Assembly: GCA_022432975.1 (NCBI GenBank)
Contig: CM039509.1
Coordinates: forward strand, 43,558,209-43,622,208
Reading direction: 5' to 3'
DNA from: Begonia masoniana
Lineage: Eukaryota; Streptophyta; Magnoliopsida; Cucurbitales; Begoniaceae
DNA length: 64,000 nt
Positions 1 to 12,134 of the stretch are shown here, piece by piece. Below the pieces are notes generated by a model. That model was not told the DNA's origin. It searched no databases and worked only from the letters and a program-made list of their open reading frames with translations. A program made the position numbers and the translations under genes. Positions within the stretch are counted from its first letter, which is position 1, and each line of letters starts with the position of its first letter.

Positions 1-1451
1 AGCAATGCTCATGTTCTTTTGGGTCTTTGCAAGCTTGGCTAGAGATTTTTCAAGCTGACAAAGGGCTGACCCTAGACTGTCAATAGAGGCCTTTAAATCA
101 TTGTACTAAGCCTCACTCAACGAAAATCTCCGCTGATAAGTCAGAGGAGTGGCAGGAGTAACTGATGGAATTGGTGAGGAGACGTGGACAAGTGGAGCTG
201 TTAGGACTAGTGGAGCAGGTTGGACAGGAGGAGGTGTTAGTAATGGAGGAGGTGGTTGGACTGGTGGAGAAAGTGGGACTGGAGGAGGCAGAGAAGGTAC
301 CAAAAGAGTAGGTGGAGGAGATGGCTGAGGAACTAAGATGGCCTCAAAAAGATGGGCTAGAGAGGATGGAGCAGGGGGTCTTGGCACTGGTGGAGGAAGG
401 TGGGGGCGTGAGACCAGAGAATGAGGAAGGGAAATATCAAATGCAGGGATCTCTGAGTCACCACCTCCTTCTTGCATTGATGACTCTTCATCCAAAATCA
501 GTTTCCTTTTTCCTTTTCTGACGGTTGCGACCTTAGCAGCCCTTTGCTTGGACTGATCTAAAACAAAATTCCCTTGACGGGTTCTCTTAATTCCCATCCT
601 TGACAAAGTGGATTTAGAGTAGTAACTGGATGATTTGAGACAGGAAGGATCCTCATCCTCGGGAAATTCAACCTCAGACATCTGAAAGATCTTCATGAGA
701 AGGAGGTTATAGGGAAAAGATGTAGGCCCTGAAGAAACACACTGAATCATCCTTCTCAGAATAATGTATCCTACATCAACCAGGGTCTTTTGATAGATGG
801 CAAAAAGAACAACCAATTCCATGCTGCTAATATCATCATAATGACCACCCTTAGGAATAACATTATAACTGATCATCTGATGGAGAAGTCGAGCTCTAAT
901 TGTTCAATGTTTGCCCTTTAAGGAATTGAGAATGTTGTGCGGGTCTAGGGCAATTTCTTTCAAAAATTGTTTTCCATCGGGAGTTCCAAGAAATAGGGGT
1001 TCTAGCCCTGTTGAATAGATTTTGGGATGTTGATCTAGATGAGGACTCCCCAGAAGCTCATTTAGGGATTGGGAGGTAAGAACTATGTGTTTTCCATACA
1101 CATAGCTCGAAATGGTAGATTGGTCAGAAGGATAACTAAGATTGGCATAGAACATTCTAATAGCAGTGGGGTAAAAGAAAGATTCAACTTCAAACAACCT
1201 TATTAAACCAATGTCTGTCAAGGGTGCTACTAAATTTAAATCTACTAACTCGTCTGGAACAATACCACGACTTGGAATTAACTTCTTATCTTTAAAGTTG
1301 TCGTGATACCAGGCTTCAGCAGTCTGATTGAGGAAATAGAACTACGGCCAACTATTTGCACGAGGAATCACCGGAGTTGGAGAGCAGAGACTTTGGCCTT
1401 CTTCTTGGCCGGTTCGGAAACTGCACGAGATGATGAAACCAGATGATCCAT
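1..1451 (-). pseudogene. Sirevirus env-like / plant transposon-domain ORF, broken and partial
   Basis: A start at 1451 opens a short basic segment rich in K and A, then a frameshift. The frame continues with a globular domain (around 904-1340, then 700-900), a basic stretch, a strongly proline-rich stretch (about 150-400) and a predicted helical, coiled-coil-like tail running off the window. In-frame stops are visible at 1342-1344 (TAG), 904-906 (TGA) and 106-108 (TAG). Its place downstream of RNase H on the same strand is that of the env-like ORF of Sireviruses. The globular part (LTSQSLNELLGSP, then LLHQMISYNVIPKGGH) resembles the putative plant transposon protein domain and the decayed ORF at 44160-45134. 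No host gene function is suggested, and no transmembrane segment is obvious in the visible part. Confidence 0.65.
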
Positions 1452-1758
1452 TGGAAAGATAAGATCGAGAAAGAGGATTGGTAGGGCAGGGGTTTTCAGA
1501 AAGAGCGCGAAAGATGAAGCGTCTTGGTGAAGAAATAAGAGTTTAAAAGAAATAAAACACCGCCCGACGTGATGAAGTCACACGTGTAACACCGATATCG
1601 TCTAGATGAAACGTGTCAGCAGATTAGAAAATACATCATCCGATGCATAGACATCATCCGGTCAGTGGAGGATACATATCATCCGGTTAACTATATCCAC
1701 CGATGCCATCAATAACACATATCACTCTTTCACAGGAAGAAATTCCAACAGAAGAAAC
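1452..1758 (-). other. Spacer between pol and env-like ORF with CGGATGATG motifs
   Basis: There is no reading frame of note. The stretch 1620-1710 has several copies of CATCATCCG or its complement (CCGGATGATG). The same word is repeated in the LTRs at 7140-7340, 54180-54540 and 61440-61830. It may belong to a leader or subgenomic promoter for the env-like ORF; that is inference only. Confidence 0.5.
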
Positions 1759-3512
1759 TTAGCAATTCTCAAACCGAATGAGACCTAACCTTATTCTTAT
1801 ATTATTGAAGGTCTTTTCATCCAACGGTTTTGTAAATATGTCGGCCAATTGATCTACAGAATTTACAAACTCTAAGGAGATATCACCTCTTAGAACATGC
1901 TCTTTTATGAAGTGATATTTGACATCGATATGCTTTGTTCTAGAATGCTGAATAGGATTTTTAGAAATGTTGATAGCACTGGTGTTATCACACCGAATAG
2001 GAATCCTATCATAAAACAGATTATAGTCTTTCAAAGTCTGTTTCATCCAAAGCATTTGTGCACAGCAACTGCCTGCAGCAATGTATTCACTCTCAGTAGT
2101 GGACAATGCAACAGAATTCTGTTTCTTAGAATACCAGGAGACTAAAGATTCACCTAAGAACTGACAGGTGCCACTAGTGTTTTTCCTATCAACTAGACTA
2201 CCTGCATAATCAGAATCTGAATATCCAATCAGATCAAAAGAGGTGCCCTTCGGATACCATAATCCTAGGTCAGGTGTCCCACTTAAATATTTGAAAATCC
2301 TTTTGACAGCAATTAAGTGAGATTCCTTAGGAGCAGCTTGAAATCTAGCACAAAGACAAACACTAAAGAGTATATCTGGCCTACTTGCAGTCAGATATAA
2401 CAATGAACCAATCATATAACGATATTTTTTAATATCAACACTTATTCCTTTTTCATCTTTATCCAATTTAGTTGTGGTACTCATAAGAGTCTTGGAAGAC
2501 TTGACAGATTCTAAACCAAATTTCTTTAGAAGTTCCTTGATGTATTTTTCTTGACAGAAGAAAATTCCATCAGGAGATTGACTAATCTGGAAACCTAAGA
2601 AGAATTTTAACTCCCTCATCATACTCATCTCAAATTCACTTTGCATGAGGGAGGAAAATTCATTACACATGTTGACATTAGTTGATCCAAAAATAATGTC
2701 ATCGACATAAATTTGAACTAACAGAATGTCATTCTCCTTTTGCATGGTAAATAGAGTTGAATCTGTATTTCCCTTTTTGAAATTCTTTTCCTCAAGGAAA
2801 TTCTTCAATCTATCATACCAAGCTCTAGGAGCCTGCTTAAGACCATAAAGAGTTTTCCTTAATTTGTAGACATGGTCGGGTTTATCAAAAGCTTCAAAAC
2901 CTAAGGGTTGCTCAACAAAAACTTCTTCATTGATGTAACCATTTAAGAATGCACTCTTTACATCCATTTGAAAGAGTGTGAAGTTCTTGTAGCAGGCAAA
3001 GGCTAGGAGCATCCTAATTGACTCTAATCTAGCTACAGGGGCAAAGGATTCCTCAAAATCAATACCCTCTTCTTGAGAGTATCCCTTAGCAACTAGTCTA
3101 GCCTTGTTTCTAACCACAATCCCATTTTCATCCAACTTATTCTTGAAAACCCATTTAGTTCCAATGATGGGATGATCCTTAGGCCGTGGAACAAGTTTCC
3201 ATACCTTGCTCCTTTCAAATTGATTTAGCTCCTCTTGCATAGCTAAAATCTAATTTTCATCACACTCGGCCTCTTCAAACTTCTTAGGCTCTACTTGAGA
3301 GATAAATGCTACATTGGCACAGAGATTCCTAAGAGAGGATCTAGTCTTAACTCCTAAAGAAGGATCACCTAAAATTTCATCTATTTGATGGTTTTTGACA
3401 TACTTCCAATCTCTAGGAAGAGAAGGATTTTCATCATTGACAGGAATAATATCAAGAGAAGTAGAAGAGAGTTCTAAAGATTTTTCTACTTGAAGGGGAT
3501 CACTAGGCTTTT
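1759..3512 (-). pseudogene. Sirevirus reverse transcriptase and RNase H
   Basis: The segment from 3240 to 1759 is an uninterrupted 493-codon frame. It begins in the RT fingers ([20 protein letters not shown]) and holds the Copia RT active site YVDDIIFGS near residue 178. It continues through the connection ([11 protein letters not shown]) to RNase H, with the acidic motif [18 protein letters not shown] and a terminal DIFTKPL box. It copies element RNA into DNA in the virus-like particle. Codons upstream to 3512 belong to the integrase-RT linker but are out of frame. This is the best preserved part of the element; the polyprotein as a whole is disrupted upstream, so it is called as a pseudogene fragment. 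Confidence 0.85.
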
Positions 3513-4892
3513 TTAAAGAAAAAGAGTCCAGTTGTCTATTCTAAGAATCATCCTTATCCACATTGATTGTGGGTATTCCTCATCCACATTGATTGTGGGT
3601 TGAAGGGACTCATCAAAGTTGACATGAACTGATTCTTCTACAACTAGAGTTCTCCTATTGAATACTCTATATGCTTTACTTGAAAGAGAATAACCAAGAA
3701 AAATTCCAAGATCAGATTTGGAATCGAATTTTCCTAAGTTATCCTTAGTGTTGAGAATAAAGCATTTACTACCAAAGCCTCTAAAGTATTTAACAGAAGG
3801 AGTTTTTCCACTCCAGAGCTCATATGGAGTTTTCTCAAGAATAGGTCTTATGGAGACCCGATTGAGCACATAGCATGCTATAGAGACAGCTTCAGCCCAG
3901 AAGTATTTAGGAAGAGAATTCTCATTGAGCATAGTCCGAGCTAGCTCTTGGAGAGACCTATTTTTCCTTTCAACAACACCATTTTACTGAGGGGTTCTAG
4001 GGGAGGAAAAATTGTGCTCAATTCCATGGTTGAGACACAAGAGTTCAAATCTCTCATTCTCAAACTCTCCACCATGATCACTACGAATAGCAACAATGGT
4101 GAGCTTCTTTTCATTTTGAACTCTTTTCCTAAATCTAGAGAAAGTATCAAAGGTTTCATCCTTTGACTTCAGAAAGAATACCCAAGTGAATCTAGAAAAG
4201 TCATCGACAATGACATAAGCATAGAATTTTCCTCCTAAGCTGGCTATATTAGAAGGACCGAAAAGGTCCATGTGAAGGAGTTAAAGAGGCTTAGAAGATG
4301 AGATTGCATTCTTTGATGCAAATGAACTTTTGATCTGCTTACCCATTTGGCAGGCATCACAGACCTTATCCTTCTCAAAGGATATCTTAGGGATTCCTCT
4401 AACTAAATTCTCCTTAGTAATCTTAGCTAAGGTATCCATTCCTACGTGTCATAATCTCCTATGTCAAATCCAAGAGTCATGGGAAGAATTAACAGCAAAG
4501 CATTTCTCATTAACATGCTCAAAATCATTCAGATCAATAATATAGACATTTTCCTTTCTAAATCCTTTAAACAGAACAATGTTATTTGAAACGTCTTTGA
4601 TCACATAAGCATTTGATTTGAATGTTACTTTATAGCCTTTGTCACACAACTGACTTATGCTTAGCAGATTATGTTTTAATCCTTCTACTAATAAAATATT
4701 TTCAATGATTGGTTTAGAAGGATTACCTATATTGCCGATGCCAATAATTTTGCCCTTTTGGTTTCCACCAAAGGTAACACTACCTTTCTTCTTGTTGACA
4801 ACTGCAAACTTGGTTGAGTCTCCTGTCATATGCCTCGAACATCCACTGTCGAGGTACCATTGATTTCTTTCAGGAGAACAGGCAACCTGCAA
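3513..4892 (-). pseudogene. Sirevirus protease and integrase, several stops
   Basis: The aspartic protease motif WYLDSGCSRHMTGD lies near 4850. A GAG-pre-integrase segment follows, then the integrase core: MDLFGPS, FSRFTWVFFLKSK, a D in RSDHGGEFENE, and a VVERKNRSLQE segment across 3960-3990. In-frame stops occur at the end of the protease region (4464), near 4280 and at 3984 (TAA where the family has Gln). The C-terminal WAEA-CYVLNR-PYELW region is intact. A 26-bp direct duplication at about 3550-3601 (two copies of ATCCACATTGATTGTGGGT) shifts the frame before the RT. Integrase would join element ends to host DNA; this copy cannot make the full protein. Confidence 0.8.
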
Positions 4893-4901
4893 AACAGAAG
4901 A

Positions 4902-6457
4902 TCAAGTTGTCTTCTTTGGTACCCAAACCTTTTGGGTCATAGAGTTAGGTTTGGTTCCCTTAGGAACCCATTGAAGTTTACTACCAGATGTGATATTGTT
5001 TGATTTTAAAGGACACTCAAAAGATTTATGTCCTACTTCATTACATGCATAACAAGTGGAAGGTTTGACAAAGAAATTCTTAAAAGCTTTCCTTTTATTG
5101 AACTTATCATAGCCTATACCTGCTTTATCATGAGTAGCTCTATGATTTCCTATCAGCAATGTTAAGTTCTTGCTACCATTTGAGAACCACAGAACAAGAT
5201 TATTCAGTTTTTCATTTCTACCCTTAAGATCTATTATTTCCTTTTCATGCCGATTACATCCATTGGCATGCTTTTCAACCAGACTGGCATTTTTCCTTTT
5301 TAATGTATTGTATTTAGTTTTTAGCATGTCATATTGTTTCACTAAATCATTGAAGGCATCTATTAAATCTCCCTCATCATTATCACTCTCACTAGAAGAA
5401 AGACTTACCTCATCCTCATGTGCCATGAAACAGAGATTGGCAACCTCTTCATCTTCCGAGGAGGTATCACTTTCACTATCGTCCCAGGTGGTCTTCATTG
5501 CCTTTTTCTTGAATTTCTTGGGACCCTTAGCTTGTAGACAGTCAGTCTTCATGTGGCCTGGCTTTCCACATCCAAAGTAGGTAATCTCCTTGTCTTTGGG
5601 TTGCCTTTCATTCTTGGGAAAACTTCTCCCTTGCAGCTTCTTCGTCAAAGAAACTTGCTGAATCTCCTAGTGATAAGTGCAATGTCCTCATCATCATCTT
5701 CTTCTTCATTCTCAGAGACTTCACGTTTACTTGAGGAAGCTTTCATAGCAATATCTTTTCTTTTTGTAGTCTCTTTTTTCTTGAAGTCTTCCTTCTCGTT
5801 TGACCTCATTGTGATCTCATGTGTCATAAGAGATCCAATGAGCTCTTCAAGGTTTAGAGCTTTGAGATCCTTTACTTCCTGAATTGCAGTCACCTTTGGC
5901 TGCCAGCTTCTTGGAAGACATCTGAGGATCTTCCTGACCTGTTCTTCACTAGAATAAGATTTACCAAGAGCTTTCAAACCATTAGTTATGTTAGTAAATC
6001 TTGTAAACATGGAAGAGACAGACTCATCCTTAGGCATAGAAAATAATTCATACTCGTGTATGAGCATATTCAGTTTGCTCTCCTTCACCTGATTTGTGCC
6101 CTCGTGTGTGACCTCTAATAGGTGCCAAATCTCTTGGGCACTCTCACACCCTTGAACTCTATTGAACTCGTCTCTATTTAGAGCACAGTACAGGGTGTTT
6201 ATAGTCTTGGCATTTAGACTCAAGTTCTTTTTGTCTGTATCATTTAGTTCGTGTGAAGCTTTGGGGATCCTAACACCATTCTCTATTTTAACAGCAACGT
6301 ATGGACCATTTTCTATGTTATTCCATAATTCATAGTCCACAGCTTGAACGTATATTCTCATTCTAAACTTCTAGTATACATAATCATTACCATCAAAGAA
6401 CGGAGGTCTAGTGGTAGACTGGCCTTCTACTTGTGTAGAGTTTGTGTTAAATGCCAT
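4902..6457 (-). pseudogene. Sirevirus gag (nucleocapsid) region
   Basis: Gag starts at the ATG at 6455-6457, in the usual MAFN...RPPFFDGNDY context, and meets an in-frame TAG at 6371-6373. The UBN2-like gag core follows (YVQAVDYELWNNI, LNRDEFNRVQGC, LLEVTHEGTNQVKESKLNML). A frameshift lies near 5645. Two zinc knuckles follow: the first, at about 5570, has lost its first Cys (YFGCGKPGHMKTDC); the second, near 5040, is intact (CYACNEVGHKSFEC, CX2CX4HX4C). An acidic Asp/Glu/Ser stretch separates them, as in Sireviruses. The protein would coat element RNA in particles. It is a pseudogene because of the stop and the frameshift. Confidence 0.8.
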
Positions 6458-6509
6458 GGTAAATGTCTCACCAAGTATTCAAATACAACTTAGACAATGA
6501 TTAACCTTG

Positions 6510-7818
6510 CTCTGACCTTTTTAAAATTATTAATCTAACAGCAAACCAACACAACAATAAAAATAACAGAGAGAGAGAGAAAAACCAACACAAGAGTTTT
6601 TACGTGGTTCGGCCAAAACCTGCCTACATCCACGCTTCAACGTTCCCCCTTGAAGATCCTTAACCTTCTCCTCACGAGAATAAACAGATCGAAATTCCGG
6701 GCTCCGATCAACTGCCTTTTATAGATCTGGATTGTTCTTCACGGGCGACAATCCACTGCCTTATACAAATTTTTGAGTTTGTAAATTGCAAGCTCAGACT
6801 ACACTCTCACAAGAATTAAATCTCAAGTTAAAATCGAGAGGTGTAGAAGAAATACAGAGTATGATAAATTTCACAGATTATGGCTCAAGAGTAAAATTCG
6901 CAAAAGTTGTTCTTTCGTGCTCTAACCTCGGCTTAAATACTCTGTCTCATTTTTGCTTCACAGACTTGAATGCTTCTTTCTTCAAATGGAAAAGTTACCG
7001 TTGGGAAGCATCCGTACTTAAGCAGATATCCGTTGCATCTGAAATTGCTGTTCGTCGTCGCCATTAATGTTCTGGAGTTAAAGCTGAAAACGACGTCACT
7101 GTAGCTTCGCGCTAACTTTGAATTCTGGTAGAAGACAATGTTGTTTTAGTCTTGAACCGCCATCGGAGGATGCAACTTCAAAATGTTGAACCGGCATAGG
7201 ATGATGAATCTTTAAACGCAGAACCGGTGTCGGATGATGCAACTTTAAAATGCTGAACCGACATCGGATGAGAAAACGCTATCCTGCTTGAACCGGTATC
7301 GGATGATGAAACATTAAACGTTATCGGATGATGAAGTTTTAGAATCTTCTGCCTTTGTCGTTTAGTGAGCGTAGGATGTCTTCTTGAAGTCTTCCGCCCT
7401 TGTCGTCTAGCGAGCGTAGGATATCTTCATTTATCTCATCCGCCTTTGTCGTTTAGTGAGCGTAGGATGTCTTATTGAAGTCTTCCGCCCTTGTCGTCTA
7501 GCGAACATAGGATGTCTTCTTGAAGTCTTCTGCCCTTGTCGTCTAGTGAACGTAGGATGTCTTCTTGAAGTCATCCGCCTTTGTCGTCTAGCGAGCGGTG
7601 GAGTTCTTCATTTAACTCTGTTAAAAAAAACTATGCAGCCTTGTACACTTAATCACATGTATTAGATAACTAAAATACCCTTTCCAAGGGCATTTCCAAT
7701 AGATTAAACTCAAATGCATAATTCATTATTCTCATTTAATAAACATAATCAAATTATATTACAAGCATATAAACACATCATCAAAAACATATTTAGACTT
7801 AAACACTAATAGTCAACA
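6510..7818 (-). repeat. 5' LTR of the Sirevirus-like Copia
   Basis: On the minus strand the LTR starts with TGTTGACT at 7818. Its U5 edge is near 6510, next to a degenerate primer site (about 6495-6510; GGTCAGAGCAAGG on the minus strand, resembling the initiator Met-tRNA site with bases lost). It aligns by eye with the solo LTR at 17435-18864: both contain the TTTACGTGGTTCGG block (around 6598 and 17588), TTGAAGATCCTT, AGATCG and ACTAAAATACCCTTT. The U5 end looks shortened relative to the solo copy. Internal repeats lie at 7138-7620. Confidence 0.75.
7340..7615 (+). repeat. 45-bp tandem repeats in the Sirevirus LTR
   Basis: Roughly six imperfect units of 45 bp. The unit core reads GTAGGATGTCTTCTTGAAG followed by a TTGTCGTCTAGCGAGC-type block. 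Upstream (7138-7340) a second, looser repeat has GAACCGGTGTCGGATGATG-type units. The frame across the array translates as a 15-residue repeat, an accident of the unit length being a multiple of three. Confidence 0.8.
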
Positions 7819-9391
7819 CCTATGACCACAAGGGCCAAAGTTGGTATTTTCAAACCAAAAGCATTCCTTCTTGAGTCCGCTCTTGAACCTACAATGTTCA
7901 CACAAGCTACTAAGTGTTCCCAATGGACTGCCACCATGAAAGAGGAAATTTCTGCCCTTCGAGCAACCAACACTTGGACGTTAGTTCCCTTTCGAGACAT
8001 GCAAAACTTATAGGGTGCAAGTGGATTTTCAAAACTAAATTTAACTCTGATGACACCATTTCTTGGTACAAGGCCCACCTCGTAGCCAAAGGGTATGACC
8101 AGACCGAAGACATTGATTATGACGAGACTTTCCGTCCAGTGGTAAAACCGACCACCGTTCGGACTGTTCTCTCCCTCGCAGTCTCCTCCCGTTGAACTAT
8201 CTGACAACTAGATATCAACAATGTTTTTCTACACGGGGACTTAACTAAGAAGGTTTACATGCAACAACCTCCTGATTTTATTGATTCATCCTATCCATCG
8301 GTTGTATGCTTCTTACATAAAGCCCTCTACGGTCTCAAGCAATCTTCTAGAGCCTGGTACACCAAGCTCTACACTGCTCTCACTAATTGGGGTTTCTTTG
8401 CATCCAAGTATGACTCGTCACTTTTCATCGGTCGCACATCATCCTCTGTTATTATTATGCTTGTGTATGTTGACGACATTATCGTGATAGGTGACTCGGG
8501 TGCTCTGATAGATCAGCTCTTAACATATTTACACTCACAATTTAAAGTCCGCAATCTTGGACCCTTATCATACTTTCTCGGTATACCGGCCACTCAGACT
8601 CCTACTGGTATGAGTTTTTCTCAATTGAAATATATATCTGAGTTACTTCATAGGGCATATATGACTTCGTGCAAGCCGGTCCCAACACCTATGGTTGTAG
8701 GCCCTGTTTTATCTTTGCAATTTGGCACTCCCCTCCGTGACGGGTTTCTCTACCGCAGCCTAGTTGGTGGCTTACAGTACTGTTGCCTTACATATCTTGA
8801 TATTGCTTTCGCTGTCAACAAGGTCTCACAGTTTATGCATGAACCCTCTGATGTTCACTAGCAAGCCGTCAAGAGAATTTTACGTTACCTCAAAGGTACT
8901 TCATCCCTCGGCATCTCCTTCGCTCCCTTTAATGCGTTTGATTTGACTTGCTATACGGACGCAGATTGGGCCTCCTGTCCCAATGACCGCAAAAGCACCA
9001 GCGGCTTCTATGTTTTTCTCGGCTGCAATCTTATCTCCTGGTCCTCCACCAAACAAAAGGTTGTCTCACGCTTCAGCACGGAGTCCGAATGCCGCAGTGT
9101 CACAAATGGTGCGGCTGAACTCCTATGGTTACAGTCGCTTCTCAAGGAGCTGGGTATTATCTCATCCACTACTCTTCTTATTCTCTGTGACAACTTGAGT
9201 GCAACTTATATTGCTTTCAATCCCATGTTGCACTCAAAATCCAAACATGTGGAAATCGATTTTCATTTTATCAGGGAAAAACTGTTTCAAAAGCAGCTAT
9301 TGGTCAAATTCACTCATTCATAGAATCAACTGGCTGATGCGCTTACTAAACCTTTTCCACCGATGCTGTTCTCTATTTTTTATCCAATATC
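7819..9391 (+). pseudogene. Ale-like Copia RT/RNase H fragment
   Basis: It begins abruptly at the Sirevirus boundary in the linker motif MTTRAKVGIFKPK. RT follows: WTLVPF, a frameshift near 8005, then LIGCKWIFKTKF; two TGA stops at about 8193 and 8205; LDINNVFLHGDL; LYGLKQSSRAW; and active site LVYVDDIIVIG near 8470. RNase H has a stop after EPSDVH (8859), then YTDADWASCPNDRKSTSG and a C-terminal box ADALTKPFPP with one more stop just before it. The wording fits the Ale/Retrofit lineage. Gag, protease and integrase lie beyond the Sirevirus insertion, presumably left of the window. The 3' end continues at 11788 after a solo LTR insertion. Confidence 0.85.
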
Positions 9392-11787
9392 TGTAACGCC
9401 CCCGAACCCACCCTGGCTCGGTACGCTACTTTGCTAACCCATCCCACGTTAAAACATAATTTAAAATAATTTTCATAAACCCCAAAACATAAAATAAAAC
9501 TAACACAGCGGAATTTAAAGCTAAGTCTCCTGAAGCTCTCTCATGTCCTACCTAGCAGCCTAGACTCACTAATTTTCCTTAATCCTAACCATTAGGTACC
9601 ACGGCAACCTCCCCGAAAATTTTGAGAAAGTAACGCCTGAAAATGGCGCCTCCAAAATGCTAGGTACCTGCAAACGAATAAATCCCAACCAATCCAAAGT
9701 ACTCCTACTCAACTTATCCAGCATACGAAATCATCAAATAGCAGTAAAGAGGGAATCTAAATACTAACATTCCCTAAGTGAAGAAAGTCCACAGTATAGG
9801 GCGACACATCACCCTTAACTATGACTATATACAACAAATACAAATAACTATACCATAACTGTCAAAAACATCAACAAAAAAAAAGTCATGCATTCCCATC
9901 ATTTCTACAACCAGACATCTACAATAAACTACCAAAATACAAAGCCCCACATCCCCCGAAGACCATGGTCGAGACACCCCGACAACTGCCGCACCGGCGT
10001 GCCCCATGTGCCACCGACTGCCGCCTAATCCTGGCTCTCACTTCTCGCTCACCTATAACACGTCACCACCTACACCATAGAATACAAAAGTAAGCCTAAT
10101 GCTTAGCAAGTAGGAAAATAATGCACAATAACACACTAAATGCTCGACTCAACCCTAACATGCAGTTTCTACACACTCTGTTGTTTTCTTTTCATTTCGG
10201 AATGCATTTATCTTTCACTTTCATGTGAATCAAGTAGGGACACGCCCCCACACAGTCCAGGACGGCCACACCTTGATCCACGGAGCAAGACCGGAGGCAC
10301 ACGTCCTAACACAGTCCAGGACGGCCAACACGAATCTCCCCCAATCGATCGTAGAATCCTCATTGTGCCTTCACGTACGAACAGGTCGAGGCATTCATAC
10401 TCACGATACATTACGTAAATTAGCATAGCATCTCTAATAAAATCCCTCGCGGGGTGCTCAACGAGCCACTTGCCCGACGAAGCTATTCTACTCGAGACCA
10501 AGTTGCATATCAATTCTTATCTTTCATTTCATCCTCACCACTCAAACATGCAAAACACGTGGTTTCGTAGTTAGAAAACAATGATGCATGACATACAATT
10601 CATGACACAAAGCAAAACATAACAAACAACCAAACAATCCCTACCGTTCTATGATGTAGGCCCGAAGGCAATAAACACACATCCGCTACTTACCTGGCGT
10701 CCTAGCTCACTGAGGATACTCGGTTACCTGCCCATCTACAGCTTGACCTACGACAAATATTCAAACTTCATTAAAATCAAGCTTGCATTCACCAATTACT
10801 CTCAAACTACTATTTCTAGCCTAATCCAACTAAAATCTAACTAAACAGGCCACTAATTCGGGTTCGGTAAAAACTGACCCGAAACTTCAAGTGTGCATAA
10901 CTTTCTCGTCGGTTATCAGAATCGAACGATTCCAGCGGCCACGTACGCCTCTAATAACCTAGTTTGATCTGCCATAAGGAAATTTAAAACAAATAACTCT
11001 AGCTAGGTCAAAACTCAAAAAAATAGAACCGGATCTTAGGGTTCAAAATTCTCTCTTTAGATTTTTCATCAATTTCCACCCAATTCCTCACCAAAACACC
11101 ACCCTCACACCCAATTAACGTAATCTAACAAAACCCTAAGAATTTAAACAGGAAAACCTGAATTCCCCACATTGGAGCCCTCAGTTCTTCGCTCAATCCG
11201 AGCTCACCATTGCTCGGCAACCCTCACCGGCGTTAAGCTCGGTCATTTGACACCAAGAACGGCCAAAAGCAGCCAAAAATCAAAGCTCAATCGAGCTCGT
11301 CCCTCTCGGCCATAAACAGAGACAGAACAGGGCGACGAGGAAATAGGGCCTTACCGGTCAACTTGTGCACGGAGACGGGCCAGAGTTGTCTGTCGCTTAC
11401 GTCTGGCCGAAAATCGCTGAAATCGCCGGTGACCTTCACGCCCAATCGAACATTATTCTCCCCTTCTCCGTTCTGCTCTCCCTCTCGGCTTGTGATGAAA
11501 AACAGCCGAATGGCTTCTTCACGAAGCCATTCGGTTGTTTTAAAAGAAAACAATTAAATTGTTTTCTTTTAAAACAACAATTTAATAATTACCGTTTAGC
11601 CCCCTTCGAAAACCCGTAAAAATTTCGTTCTTCGCCCGTTAAATTTGTATAAACTGCCCCTCACCTCACCCTCGGTCTAACTCTTCCACCAAAACTCCCG
11701 AGAAAAATAATTAACCCAATAACTAATATAACTTAAATTAATTAAATCTAAAACAATACACAATGAGGAAAATTCTCATGTGTTACA
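9392..11787 (-). mobile_element. Solo LTR, family A, copy 1
   Basis: It is bounded by TGTAACGCCCCC on the left and TGTTACA on the right, with an exact 5-bp TSD ATATC at 9387-9391 and 11788-11792. No internal coding region exists, so it is a solo LTR. It matches copies 2 (11846-15940, opposite orientation) and 3 (36317-38814). The ends (TGTAACACCC...GTTACA type) match those of the Tekay-like element at 49739. It carries the shared stem-loop at 10091-10105 but no long 94-bp array. It is inserted at the end of the Ale-like pol gene. Confidence 0.9.
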
Positions 11788-12084
11788 ATATCTTTGGCCT
11801 ACGACCTTGATCTTGCGGGGGGATATTAACCGATGTTACATTACTTGTAACACCCGGGATTGTTTTTAGGAAAAATTGGAGAGAAAATAAAATAGGTTGT
11901 TTTAATTAATTTAAAAGAAAAGTGAATGTTTTATTAATTTATATTTGGGTATTCCCAGTGGAGAACTTAAGCCGGGTACAGGGTGAGGGTCAATTGACGA
12001 AAGTTTATAATTTAAGAACGAGATTTAATGAAATTTGAAATGGTCGAAAACACGTGAGGGCATATAGGTAATTTAGTTTTATTA

Positions 12085-12085
12085 A

Positions 12086-12132
<47 letters not shown>
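12085..12132. repeat. (TTA)n microsatellite in family A LTR
   Basis: A run of ATT/TTA triplets about 240 bp from the LTR start. The equivalent (AAT)n run occurs in copy 3 at 38537-38600, at a similar distance from its start, so the microsatellite is an old family trait. Confidence 0.9.

Positions 12133-12134
<2 letters not shown>

Larger units (their letters stand above)
1..7818 (-). mobile_element. Sirevirus-like Copia LTR retrotransposon, left end outside window
   Basis: Reading on the minus strand the order is 5' LTR (about 6510-7818), degenerate primer site, gag with zinc knuckles, protease, integrase, reverse transcriptase, RNase H (ending 1759), then an env-like ORF running off the left edge. 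Protease-integrase-RT-RNase H order defines Copia. The RNase H/RT wording ([20 protein letters not shown]) and an extra ORF downstream of pol are typical of Sireviruses. The right terminus reads TGTTGACT on the minus strand at 7818. It abuts an Ale-like pol gene at 7819, so the element inserted into that older Copia. The matching 3' LTR and TSD lie outside the window. Many stops and frameshifts make it non-autonomous. Confidence 0.85.

Noticed and set aside
106..876. Proline-rich host protein on the minus strand
   Set aside because: It continues in frame with a retrotransposon ORF downstream of Sirevirus RNase H, so it is part of that element.
9392..11787. LTR pair of one element formed by family A copies 1 and 2
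   Set aside because: They are in opposite orientations and each has its own TSD, so they cannot be the two LTRs of one element.
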